DNA of 64,000 nucleotides from UTCHB3 sp002050155 (GTDB lineage: Bacteria > Bacteroidota > Ignavibacteria > Ignavibacteriales > Ignavibacteriaceae): assembly GCA_030584105.1 (NCBI GenBank), contig CP129491.1:1302001-1366000 (forward strand). Direction: 5' to 3'. Shown here piece by piece: positions 8,396-17,700 of the stretch. A model generated the notes under the pieces. The model made no database searches. It was not told the DNA's origin and saw only the letters and a program-made list of their open reading frames with translations. A program made the position numbers and the translations under genes. Position 1 is the stretch's first letter. The number at the start of each line of letters is the position of its first letter.

Positions 8396-9613
8396 TTATT
8401 GCCCAAAGTTTTCTCTCAGACGCTTATGAATATTCTCTTTGTAATGTGTGAAGTTAGTAACCGATTCACTCACTGAATCGCCCCCAAATTTATCCAAATA
8501 GAACTTAGCCAGACTCCACGCTAAAACTGCTTCGCCTATTACTGAACATGCAGGAACCGCTGTAAAATCACTTCTTTCCCGCCTTGCTTGCAACTCTTGA
8601 AAATTGGAAAGGTCAACGCTTCTCAACGGCATCATTAAAGTGGCTATAGGTTTCATTGCCACTCTAACCAAAATATTTTCACCGTTTGTGGTGCCACCCT
8701 CAATTCCACCGGCGCGGTTTGTTTTCCGAACGATTTTTTCATTTTCCAAAATTATTTCGTCGTGAAGTTCCGAACCGGGGGTAGCAGCAACATCAAACCC
8801 GGCACCAATTCCAACCGCTTTCACTGCGTTAATTGAAACCATCGCCTGCGCAATTTCCGAGTCAAGTTTTCTATCGTAATGAACGAAACTGCCCACACCC
8901 GGCACCAAACCCTCAGCCACAACAGCAAACAGCCCCCCGAGCGTATCCCCTTCTTTCTTCGCCTGTTTTATCCGGTCTTTTATCTCTTTTTCCATCTCCG
9001 GAAGTGTTACGCGCAGCTCACTTTTTTCAGCTGTTTTAATTTGGCTATCAAAATCTCCAGCTTCTTTTAACATTAGTCTATCGTATAGATCGCCCGAACC
9101 TGAAATTCCACCAATATTTTCAACGAAACTTGAAATTTTAACACCATAATTTCGAAGTAATTGCTTCGCAAATGAGCCGGCAACCACTCTAACCGCCGTC
9201 TCCCGGGCGCTCGACCGTTCGATTGAATTACGAATATCATCAAGGTCGTATTTAGTTACACCTACCAAATCAGCGTGACCCGGGCGCGGTATCGTTATCT
9301 TTTCAATCTTTGTTATTTTTTCATCAACCGGAAAAACCGACATTTTTGCACCCCAGTTTTCCCAGTCTTTGTTCCTTACTAAAACTGAAATTGGTGCTCC
9401 CGTTGTTTTACCAAACCGGACGCCTGCAACAATTTCAGCCGTGTCTTTTTCTATTTTCATTCTGCCGCCACGCCCGTAACCGCTTTGGCGTCTTTTCAAC
9501 TCTCTGTTTATCTCTTCCGTATCTATTTCTAAATTTGCGGGAAAACCCTCTATTATCAACACTAATGTTTTACCGTGCGACTCTCCCGCCGTCAAATATC
9601 TGATTTGTGACAT
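8396..9613 (-). CDS. aroC: Chorismate synthase
   Basis: The 405-residue enzyme converts 5-enolpyruvylshikimate 3-phosphate to chorismate, the last shikimate step, using reduced FMN. Signatures are the N-terminal RYLTAGESHGK, the RRQSGYGRGGRMKIE segment, RPGHADLVG, RSSARETAVRVVAG and IEGGTTNGENI, in the usual order. The ATG at 9613 gives MSQIRYLTAG; an upstream in-frame TTG (9622) adds only three residues. It is followed by the MBL hydrolase. A terminator-like hairpin sits only about 30 nt upstream, between this gene and degP, so transcription must start within or read through that short leader. Confidence 0.97.
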   Translation of the reverse strand: MSQIRYLTAGESHGKTLVLIIEGFPANLEIDTEEINRELKRRQSGYGRGGRMKIEKDTAEIVAGVRFGKTTGAPISVLVRNKDWENWGAKMSVFPVDEKITKIEKITIPRPGHADLVGVTKYDLDDIRNSIERSSARETAVRVVAGSFAKQLLRNYGVKISSFVENIGGISGSGDLYDRLMLKEAGDFDSQIKTAEKSELRVTLPEMEKEIKDRIKQAKKEGDTLGGLFAVVAEGLVPGVGSFVHYDRKLDSEIAQAMVSINAVKAVGIGAGFDVAATPGSELHDEIILENEKIVRKTNRAGGIEGGTTNGENILVRVAMKPIATLMMPLRSVDLSNFQELQARRERSDFTAVPACSVIGEAVLAWSLAKFYLDKFGGDSVSESVTNFTHYKENIHKRLRENFGQ

Positions 9614-9642
9614 AATTTCCAAATTTGTTTTGCTAAAAATAA

Positions 9643-9670
9643 AAAAATGCCGGTTAAGACCGGCATTTTT
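9643..9670. terminator. Symmetrical hairpin between degP and aroC
   Basis: AAAAATGCCGGT (9643-9654) pairs with ACCGGCATTTTT (9659-9670) around a TAAG loop, 12 bp of perfect stem. On the minus strand it is followed by a T-rich stretch, so it can end the degP transcript. It also lies in the immediate leader of aroC. Confidence 0.8.
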
Positions 9671-9762
9671 GATTTACCAAATGATTTCCAACTAAGAAAA
9701 ACTGTTTTTCAAAAGGCTAAAGCTTATTCGCGATTAATAAGGTAACCTCCGAGCAGATAAAA

Positions 9763-11247
9763 TTATTTTGGAATTTCAATCCCAACAAATCTTGAGTTGC
9801 CGTTCGCATCGGCAACTTCTAAGAGAAGGGCTTTTCCTTTGCTGTTGTTTATGATCTTTTGCAGATCGTTCACATTGTTAATTTCTTTTCTGTCAGCTTT
9901 AGTGATCACAATTCCTCTTCCGAGTCCTTGGTCGTAGCCAATGCTGTAGGGTTTAACATCAGAAATCAAAACACCATTATCAAGGTTGTATTTTTTCAAT
10001 TCTGCTGCATTAAGATTTCTTACGGTTAAGCCAATTTCATCAAATTTTAAAGATTCCGAGGGAAGGCCTTCGTCTTGCTGTTGGCTGCTTTTGTCAGTTT
10101 TTGCCACTTCAGTTGATTCATCCCTTGGTTTCAGAACGACTGTTCTGGTTATCTCTTTACCGTCTCTCCAAATAGTAAGGTTAACTTTTGTTCCGGCAGA
10201 CTTTCCGGCAATATAGCTTTGAAGTGTGTTCGGAGCATTAACCACTTTATCGTCCACTTTCAGGATAACATCACCTTTTTTCACATCAGCGGAAGCGGCT
10301 GCCCCACCTTCAACAATTTTCTCAACAATAACACCGGTTGGTTTATCAAGCCCCAGAGATTTTGCAAGTGCCGCGTCAATTTCTCTAATCTGAACACCAA
10401 TATACCCGCGATTTACTTTGCCGTTGGCAATCAGGTCTTTTGCTACATTCTGTGCGAGATTAATCGGAATAGCAAATCCGTAGCCGATATATGTCCCCGT
10501 TCTTGACGCAATTGCAGTGTTAATTCCAATTACAGCACCATTCAGATCAACAAGTGCACCACCGCTGTTCCCCGGATTAATAACAGCGTCTGTTTGGATG
10601 AAGTTCTCCACCCCGTAACTGTCGTTGATTAAACGAAGTGACCCTCTGTTAAGCGCACTGATTATGCCCGCAGTAACGGTGGAAGAAAGGGAAAGGGGGT
10701 TACCAATAGCCATTACCCACTGCCCAACCTTTAATTCATCACTGTTTCCTAAATATGCGGCAGGAAGATTTGTAGCGTTAATTTTTATTACTCCAAGGTC
10801 TGTTAACGGGTCTGTTCCAACCACCTTTGCATCAAATTTCCTTCGGTCATTCAGTATAACTTCAACCTTTTTTGCGCTCTCAACCACATGGTTGTTTGTC
10901 AGAATATAACCGTCGTTGCTGATTATAATACCACTTCCTGAACCTTCAGTTTCCTGTGAGCCACCACCCAGATCGAACGGAAAGAAATCGAACCCACCAC
11001 TTCCACCTTTTGATTCGGCTACCACATTAATTTGCACGATCGATGGGGTTACTTTTTCTGAAACATCTATGAACGCTTGGCTAAAATTGTTTAAATCAGC
11101 ATTTGCCATCACAGGCGATTTGTCTGCACCCAATTTTACATCCGCTAAACCGGGTTTAACCCAGCCAAAACCGGAAACGAGAACCGCACCGAACAAAATG
11201 CCAAGAACTATCAGGGCTAACGCCCCAAGAATACTCTTTCCTCTCAT
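9763..11247 (-). CDS. DegP/HtrA (Do-family) periplasmic serine protease
   Basis: This 494-residue protein is a trypsin-like HtrA protease/chaperone for envelope protein quality control. An N-terminal hydrophobic segment (about residues 6-28) serves as a signal or anchor. The catalytic triad is visible as H120 (TNNHVV), D150 (TDLGVIKI) and S228 (NPGNSGGAL). Two PDZ domains follow: one at about 300-375 (GYIGVQIREI, GDVILKVDDK), and a second at about 405-490. A Gly/Phe-rich loop lies before the protease core. The gene is 52 nt downstream of recO and ends before a strong hairpin. Stress regulation would be expected from the family but no operator is recognisable. Confidence 0.95.
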   Translation of the reverse strand: MRGKSILGALALIVLGILFGAVLVSGFGWVKPGLADVKLGADKSPVMANADLNNFSQAFIDVSEKVTPSIVQINVVAESKGGSGGFDFFPFDLGGGSQETEGSGSGIIISNDGYILTNNHVVESAKKVEVILNDRRKFDAKVVGTDPLTDLGVIKINATNLPAAYLGNSDELKVGQWVMAIGNPLSLSSTVTAGIISALNRGSLRLINDSYGVENFIQTDAVINPGNSGGALVDLNGAVIGINTAIASRTGTYIGYGFAIPINLAQNVAKDLIANGKVNRGYIGVQIREIDAALAKSLGLDKPTGVIVEKIVEGGAAASADVKKGDVILKVDDKVVNAPNTLQSYIAGKSAGTKVNLTIWRDGKEITRTVVLKPRDESTEVAKTDKSSQQQDEGLPSESLKFDEIGLTVRNLNAAELKKYNLDNGVLISDVKPYSIGYDQGLGRGIVITKADRKEINNVNDLQKIINNSKGKALLLEVADANGNSRFVGIEIPK

Positions 11248-11272
11248 GTTACAATCCTATTTGATTATGTTG

Positions 11273-11303
11273 ATAGATAAAAAGTGTAAAAATGTTTATC
11301 TAT
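11273..11303. other. AT-rich hairpin at the recO/degP junction
   Basis: ATAGATAAA (11273-11281) and TTTATCTAT (11295-11303) form a 9-bp stem with a 13-base loop. On the minus strand it covers the recO stop codon and precedes degP. It lacks a clean T-run, so it is at most a weak attenuator or processing site. Confidence 0.35.
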
Positions 11304-12181
11304 AAGTCTCCTAATATCTTTAATGCTTTCAAGCCTTTAAAAGTTTCAAAATGGGTTCTGGTGTATGTTTCCAAAATATGAACTAAATCATTAAGCAGTT
11401 TTTGTTCAACTTTGCCTAACTTTTTACCCGTAATTAGACAAACAATAGCACCATAAAGTTCCATCGAAATTAAAATTCCTCTTCTTTTTTCAGAAGCGCA
11501 TTTCTCGCATAAAATTCCATAACCGGAATCAAATCGGATTGCTCCACCGTAAGTGTTATCCACTTTAGTGTCGGTTGTGGGTTCTTTGCTTCCCACCCCT
11601 TCCTTGCCGGAGGCGGGTTCATTACTTCCGCTATTTCCCTTGCCGGTGGCGGGTTCATCCTTTTCCACCACCGACACTTCGTCACCAATTTTGCATCCAC
11701 ATGCTGCACACGATTCGCAATGTATCCCTACACCCGATTCATCCAAAAGAAAGAAAAAATAGCGCAGAAATAACAGTTGTGGGTCTTCTTCCTTAAATTC
11801 AATCAACCGCAAAATTCTATCAGTTCCCCTGTAAAGGCGTTCATTTTCTTCATGCGGCACAGTGAGTTCTTTCACCAATTCTAAGATTGCTGAGGAATAT
11901 GCCAGCATCCTCAAATCTGAAAGGGTTTCTTTTGGGTGAAAAACTAATTCAGCCGAGTTAATTGTGTAAAGTTCCCGACCTTCTTTTTCATAATAAAACA
12001 GCTGAACTATATTCATAACATCTGTTGCAAGCCCTGTCTTCGATTTCATGCTTCGAGCGCCTTTAACCAACCCGTTAATTTTTCCCCGTTCTTTCGTGTA
12101 AAAGGAAATTATGTTGCTTGAATCAGAATATTTTATTTTGGAGAGTACAATTGCCTCCGTTTGCACTAACCCGCTGCGCAT
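11300..12181 (-). CDS. recO: DNA repair protein RecO
   Basis: This 293-residue protein matches RecO, which with RecR loads RecA on SSB-coated single strands. The N-terminal OB fold is recognisable (TEAIVLSKIKYSDSSNII, TKERGKINGLVKGAR), followed by the helical region and a zinc-binding region with paired cysteines (CESCAACGC and, later, CEKC). Between the cysteine pairs lies an unusual low-complexity insert of roughly 35 residues made of three imperfect copies of an EPA(T/S)GK-type unit. I chose the ATG at 12181 because it overlaps the mtnA stop by one base (TGATG); a GTG one codon upstream is the alternative. It is the last gene of a pfkB-mtnA-recO operon. Confidence 0.92.
   Translation of the reverse strand: MRSGLVQTEAIVLSKIKYSDSSNIISFYTKERGKINGLVKGARSMKSKTGLATDVMNIVQLFYYEKEGRELYTINSAELVFHPKETLSDLRMLAYSSAILELVKELTVPHEENERLYRGTDRILRLIEFKEEDPQLLFLRYFFFLLDESGVGIHCESCAACGCKIGDEVSVVEKDEPATGKGNSGSNEPASGKEGVGSKEPTTDTKVDNTYGGAIRFDSGYGILCEKCASEKRRGILISMELYGAIVCLITGKKLGKVEQKLLNDLVHILETYTRTHFETFKGLKALKILGDL
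11560..11670 (-). repeat. In-frame 36-bp imperfect repeat inside recO
   Basis: Three units sharing CTTGCCGG(a/t)GGCGGGTTC or a degenerate form (GGTTGTGGGTTC) are spaced about 36 bp apart, so the reading frame is kept. They encode the EPATGK / EPASGK / EPTTDT segments between the two zinc-binding cysteine pairs. Confidence 0.7.
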
Positions 12182-13185
12182 CACTTAAAGGAAAAAGGAT
12201 AACGAAAAACACCCTTTTCAGTTATGATTCCGTCTATATTTTCTGCCGGTGTAACATCAAAGGATGGGTTGTATGCTTCGAAGTGTTGGTTGCTGTAAGT
12301 TTTATCCAGATACCGGAGAAGTTCATCCCCTTTTCTTTCTTCAATTGGAATATCTGAAAAAGCTTTTGCTTCTAAATCAATTGTTGTTGAAGGTGCAGCG
12401 ATAAAAAACGGAATACCATGGTGTTTGCATAAAACGGATAAGGTAAAAGTGCCCAATTTGTTCGCTGCGTCGCCATTGCGGGCTATTCTGTCCGCACCGG
12501 TTATTACAGCATTTATCTTTTTATCCCGAATTAAAACCCCGGCAGTTGATTCAGTAATAATAGTGTAAGGAATACCTGTCTTGTGAAGCTCAAACGAAGT
12601 GAGACGCAACCCCTGAAAAAGCGGGCGGGTTTCATCGGCATAAACCTTTTTTATTTTTCCCTGCTCAAAAGCACGCCTGATTACCCCGAAAGCTGTGCCT
12701 ATTCCACCGGTCGCTAATTTACCTGTGTTACAATGCGTCAGGATTGTGCAATCATCAGGAAGTATATCAGCTCCGTTTTGTGCAATAGCTTCACACATTA
12801 GCTCATCCTCCCGGTGGATTGACATTGCTTCCCTACAAAAATTACCAAAATTTCTATCTTTTTCCGGCAATCTATCGTGCAAACTTTTCATTCTGTTCAA
12901 AGCAACAAAAAGATTAACGGCAGTAGGGCGTGTGCTTGCCAAAACAGAAAAAGCTTCGTTGAAAACATCTTCGCAATAAGCTTCTTTTTGAGAAAGAGCG
13001 AGCGCATACGCAGCTGCAATTCCAATTAATGGCGCTCCCCTGATTTCAAGGCATTTTATCGATTCTGCAACTCTTTTGTAATCGTCAGTTGTAATGTAGG
13101 ATTCAATGGATGGCAACCTTGTCTGGTCAAGGTAAACTAAATAGCCGCTTTCAAATTTCAATGAAAAATAATTATCAGATGTCAT
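12181..13185 (-). CDS. mtnA: S-methyl-5-thioribose-1-phosphate isomerase
   Basis: The 334-residue protein belongs to the eIF2B-related isomerases; MtnA converts methylthioribose 1-phosphate to methylthioribulose 1-phosphate in methionine salvage. Typical motifs are LDQTRLP, EIRGAPLIGIAAAYALAL, THCNTGKLATGGIGTA (catalytic Cys), DETRPLFQGLRLT, and ITGADRIARNGDAANKLGT (catalytic Asp). The ATG at 13185 is chosen over a TTG one codon upstream. It overlaps the upstream kinase gene by 11 nt and the recO start by one base. No other Mtn-pathway enzyme is in the window, so whether it acts strictly in methionine salvage or on another pentose 1-phosphate is not shown. Confidence 0.9.
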   Translation of the reverse strand: MTSDNYFSLKFESGYLVYLDQTRLPSIESYITTDDYKRVAESIKCLEIRGAPLIGIAAAYALALSQKEAYCEDVFNEAFSVLASTRPTAVNLFVALNRMKSLHDRLPEKDRNFGNFCREAMSIHREDELMCEAIAQNGADILPDDCTILTHCNTGKLATGGIGTAFGVIRRAFEQGKIKKVYADETRPLFQGLRLTSFELHKTGIPYTIITESTAGVLIRDKKINAVITGADRIARNGDAANKLGTFTLSVLCKHHGIPFFIAAPSTTIDLEAKAFSDIPIEERKGDELLRYLDKTYSNQHFEAYNPSFDVTPAENIDGIITEKGVFRYPFSFK

Positions 13186-14089
13186 CAAAACGAGAGATTG
13201 TCATAAATTCTCTGTAACGATCTTGAATTCTAAGAAATGAAAGGTTGACCAACGCTTCGGTGCTAAACTGCTCAACGCAGAACGACGCCATAGTGCTGCC
13301 GTAAACAACCGCTCTTTTTATATTTTCCGGAGAAAGGTCTTGTGTTTTATGCAAATACCCGATAAAGCCACCGGCAAATGTATCCCCCGCACCTGTTGGG
13401 TCGTTTATCATCTCCAAAGGATATGCCGGTGCAGAAAACACAGTATCTTCCATGAAGAGAAGAGCGCCATGCTCACCTTTTTTAATGATCAAAATCTTTG
13501 CACCCATTTCGCGGATCACTTTTGCTGATTTAATCAAATTTGGCTCATTTGAAAGCAGCCGAGCCTCTGAATCATTAATTATGAGAACATCACTTCTTTT
13601 AAGCACTTTCAACAATTCTTCTTTTTTACCTTCTATCCAATAGTTCATCGTGTCGCAAACAACAAATTGTGCGTTTTCAAGACGATCAAGAACTTTCAAC
13701 TGAAGTGTTGGATCGATGTTTCCGAGACAAATATAAGTGGATTTTCTCAGCTTTTCGGGAATTTCGGGGTTGAAGGTTTCGAAAACATTAAGTTCTGTCA
13801 GAAGTGTATCCCGAGTGTTAAGATCGTAATGATACTTACCTGCCCAGCGGAATGTTTTACCTCCTTCTACTATTTGTACTCCTGATAAATTTACATTGTG
13901 CGACTCTAAAAGATCGATATATTTTTTGGGGAAATCGTCACCTACAACACCAACTATGTATGCAGGCCCCGTAAAATATGTTGCCGAAAGTGATATGTAG
14001 GTAGCGGATCCGCCAAGGGCGTTCTCAACTGATTTAAATGGTGTGGAAACTGAATCAAACGCAAGGGAACCGACAATTAACAGGCTCAA
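13175..14089 (-). CDS. PfkB-family sugar/nucleoside kinase
   Basis: This 304-residue protein has the ribokinase/PfkB fold. The N-terminal LLIVGSLAFDSV and GGSATYISLSATYF segments and the C-terminal signature DPTGAGDTFAGGFIGYL (catalytic Asp and anion hole) are clear. The start is set by a strong Shine-Dalgarno AAGGAGG at 14101-14095, which places TTG at 14089 five bases downstream (MSLLIVGS); an upstream TTG at 14107 would lie before the ribosome site. The gene overlaps mtnA by 11 nt. The coupling suggests a joint role on a ribose-type phosphate, but substrate cannot be read from sequence. Family members include ribokinase and adenosine kinase. Confidence 0.85.
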   Translation of the reverse strand: MSLLIVGSLAFDSVSTPFKSVENALGGSATYISLSATYFTGPAYIVGVVGDDFPKKYIDLLESHNVNLSGVQIVEGGKTFRWAGKYHYDLNTRDTLLTELNVFETFNPEIPEKLRKSTYICLGNIDPTLQLKVLDRLENAQFVVCDTMNYWIEGKKEELLKVLKRSDVLIINDSEARLLSNEPNLIKSAKVIREMGAKILIIKKGEHGALLFMEDTVFSAPAYPLEMINDPTGAGDTFAGGFIGYLHKTQDLSPENIKRAVVYGSTMASFCVEQFSTEALVNLSFLRIQDRYREFMTISRFDDI

Positions 14090-14094
14090 CAACG

Positions 14095-14101
14095 CCTCCT
14101 T
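14095..14101 (-). promoter_or_regulatory. Shine-Dalgarno deciding a TTG start
   Basis: AAGGAGG on the minus strand is followed after five bases by TTG at 14089, the start that yields the usual PfkB N-terminus. Confidence 0.8.
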
Positions 14102-14170
14102 AAACAATGATTTTTTGCAAAAATAAAAAAATTACAACCTTGTAACTTAATAAATTATTTCTGCTTACAG

Positions 14171-14178
14171 CAAATTTA
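14171..14178 (-). promoter_or_regulatory. Candidate -7 box (TAAATTTG)
   Basis: TAAATTTG on the minus strand matches the Bacteroidota -7 consensus TAnnTTTG. It lies about 80 bp upstream of the pfkB start. No matching -33 element is obvious, so this is tentative. Confidence 0.3.
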
Positions 14179-14290
14179 TTATTTTTTTTTATGTGTGAAG
14201 AAACACAATGTTTTTTAACTTAATTCAGCCTGATGAATATCAAATAAAAATGATTAATACAGGTTCAGGAGTTACGATGCGCCACTTTTT

Positions 14291-14752
14291 CTAAATCAAT
14301 CTCACTAATTCAAAGAAAAACTTCTCATCAAACACATATTGTTGAATAATGGCTGCAGAGTTTCTCTGTCCGGGCCATGCAAACAACGGCAGCGTTTCTT
14401 CAAGCGTTGCCCAACGATAATCATCATGCTCACTTGAAATTTTCACTGTCGAGCTCTCGGCTACTCTCCCGGCAAAAACCGGGATTATGCTGGCAGTATC
14501 TTTCACCGGATTATAATATGAGTTAACATTTGGCACAACCCAAAATGCTTCGGGTATAATCCCTGTTTCCTCTTTAATTTCACGAATTGCAGCCTCCCAA
14601 GCCTTTTCACCGGGATTCATTCTTCCGGTAATTGGTTGCCACAACCCCGGATATAAACTTTCTGAAGCCGCCCGTTTTAACAAAAGGAATTCAAGTTTTC
14701 CCTCTTTAATCCTGAATAAATGCGCCTCAATAATATCATCAATAATATCCAT
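14291..14752 (-). CDS. NUDIX hydrolase
   Basis: This 153-residue protein carries a complete Nudix box, G-x5-E-x7-REIKEETGI (about residues 46-68), with the metal-binding REIKEE. The motif LLLKRAASESLYPGLWQPITG and overall size resemble dATP/dihydroneopterin-triphosphate pyrophosphatases (NudB), but other nucleotide-diphosphate substrates are possible. It starts at ATG 14752, 17 nt after the large outer-membrane protein gene, and is likely the end of that transcript. Confidence 0.87.
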   Translation of the reverse strand: MDIIDDIIEAHLFRIKEGKLEFLLLKRAASESLYPGLWQPITGRMNPGEKAWEAAIREIKEETGIIPEAFWVVPNVNSYYNPVKDTASIIPVFAGRVAESSTVKISSEHDDYRWATLEETLPLFAWPGQRNSAAIIQQYVFDEKFFFELVRLI

Positions 14753-14769
14753 TTTGCGACCTAATAAAC

Positions 14770-17700
14770 TTAGAAAAAAGCTCGGACTTCTGCCCGCGCC
14801 GTGTGAATAGCCCGCCCGCCACCTTGCGATCTGCCATCGTACCCGAGCGTACTTTGCAAATTTGCCGAAACCCGATAATCAAAATTAAGTCTCCAATAGT
14901 AATTTTTACCAACCATATTGCCGTTAGTTAATTCAAACGGAAGAAAATTTTCAGCATCGTTGACAATCAGTTCCGTTCTTTCCACTTCGAACCTTAAACG
15001 CCCCGTGCCGGCAAACGAAAGGTTAACACGCAATATTTGGCTGTTGGTTTTAACTTCCGATGGATTTAGCGGAAATTCATCAGTTGAGTTACAGGTCTTA
15101 AAAACAACTCCCGTTTCTATGTAATATTCAGGTCGATAAGAAAAATCAAAAATTAAGTCGGTTGATTTAATTTTTCTGTTCCTTAATGAAGCCGGAGGTG
15201 CAGCCATATTATTTGTTCCGAAGACCACATCAGCCTGAATGCTAAATTCTTTCACCAATTTCATTCGCGCTCTTATACTTTTTTCGCCATATAGCCCTTT
15301 TTCCGTACCACCGCTAAATTCAGTTAATGAGTTTCGTTCGTTAAAGCGTAATCTAAAGTTTAAATCCGAGCTGTTTTCAAAAATAAAAATATCCTGGAGA
15401 ATTGATTGTGCTCCTCTGATAGTATTCTTTTCATCTAAAAAGTGAGATAATTTTAGAAGATAAATGTTTTCTATATTTTTGTCTTTGCTGTTCTCTTCAA
15501 CCCTCACGGTTGTTTCAGTTGAGATGAATTTAAGCGGCTTCAGAAAACTAATTCCGGCAGAAGCTAAGTCTGCAAACTGAAGTTTGAATCTGAACCCGGT
15601 TTTAAGATCAATTATCGGATAAAGCTCTTCGCTTGGAAGTGTTACTGCAATAAAATCGGCGTCGTAAATAGCAGGCTGAAATTCATTTTCATCATATAAG
15701 CCGTTACCGTTAAGATCGCCCAAATAGATGTAATTTCCCGTTCCTTTTTCAACTTTAATAAATACTCGCTCCAACACGGAAGCACGACGGGTTGAAGCTT
15801 CGTAAAAGAGATCACCGTTAAAACCGTTGTTCAAAACAGAAATCCTGCTTCTCATCCTCAACAACACAGTTTGATTATCAGTAAAACCCAGTTGTTTGAA
15901 TTCAGAATTGAATCTTTTATCTCTGATCGCAACCGATATTTCAGTGTTGAACGCTCTGCCTGTCGAATATTTAAGACCTAACTCCTGCCCCGAAGTTCTT
16001 GATTCTTTCAGAAAAATGCCGGAAAGAGCGGTTTCGTCTTCTCTAAAAGTCATTTTTGCGGTAAGGTTTAACCCCCATAATGAAGGAATTTCAAGCAAAG
16101 GACCCGCTTCATAAAAATAAAAACTTCCCGCAAGCAATGAGTCGGAGTTGCCTATTTTTTCTCTTTTAATTTCACTTTCAAAAAAAGCACCCAGATTTAT
16201 AAATCCCGCTTTCCAGTTGCCTGCCCCGTTTTGTTTCAGCCATACACTATTAAGCAGTGAGTTTTCACTTGTTACCAAATCCGCTGTGTAAGATATATCC
16301 CTGTTTTCATCATCGTACGATTTAATCGTACCGTTAAGTCTTTCTGACTTAAAGTTATCGCCCCGCTTTAAGTAACCGTATGAAAGATCGACACCATTTC
16401 CCGCAATCGGATAAAAAGAAAATCCCGCTTCTCTCAAAGTTTCATCTGCTTTTGTGGTGACACTGCCGGTGTTGTAGTCCCTGTCAAATTCAACAGTGTT
16501 GAAACGATCCGGTGAACTGAAATCAGCCTGAACAAAGCGTTCACGATATTTTAGCGAAAAAGAGTTCAACTTCATATCAAAAACCGAAAATTGTGTCGGG
16601 TTGAAAAGCAGCTCAATATTTCGTGCATAACCGGTTGAAGCGGTTCCTGCGAGTTCGGAAAACCGGTTTTTATTCAGGTCACTGAACGCTATCTCTGCTT
16701 TGACGCCAAAAAATTTAACCGGGCGGTATTCGACCAAAAAATTTCCGCCTTGTCGTTTCTCCGGCAACGGAATGAAGATTAGTGGCAAGTAAGACCCCTG
16801 CCCTTTACCGACAAACCTAAACTTGCCGATTGTTTCGCGAGTGTAGTCACCATTTCCCGGACCGGCATAACTGAACGAGACATTGTATATTGCTGAATCC
16901 GCGCCGGGTTCATAGAGATAATACGAGGTCAGTTCACCGCCAATAACGGTGTCTCTGATTGAATATAAGCCGTTTCGTCTGCCGGTAGAATCGGGGTCAG
17001 CCAGCCTTTCCCCCGGCTTCACGGCTTTTGTTCTGTCACCGCCGGCACTTCTTAAAATTTCTTTATCAGAGTCAGAAAGTGAGAAATCGATCGGGTTATC
17101 TTTATCATCACTTTCCTGAACGAATTGCAGGCTGTATTTTAATTTTGAGCCGAAAAATGCACCATCAGTACCGGCTGAAAAGAAATTTCTGCTGTATTTT
17201 CTGTCTGAATATTCAAAATCGATGTTAATTCGGGATGATGAGGTGATCACCCGTTTTGTGGTGAACACCAACTCACCAGCTGAATAATCGATTGTGTAAT
17301 CGTTGTTTTCGCCGCGCTTCATTTCTTCGCCGTTCAGAAACACCCTCTCAGAACCGGCAATAATTATTATGTCGCGTTCTCCATTTATGCCTGTTAACCT
17401 GTATGGTCCCTGCACTCCTTCTATTCCTGCAAAACTGTTCGTGTTAAACCTGCCTCGGGAACTTGCCACTGAAAAATAGCCGGTAAACTCCCCAACTTTT
17501 GCTTCACCGTAAAGCCCCTGCAGTTTCCTGCTTAGTTTGCCAAATTCGCCACGGTACGAATTTAAATCATAGTCACCAAACACAGCTTTTGCGTTAGGAT
17601 GAGTTATTTGAATGAAAACTTTATCAATTTCATCTAAGCGCTCTGTGTTCCCTTCCGGTTGAATTGGTGTGCTTTCATCCGAAAGTGCTGCAACTATTTC

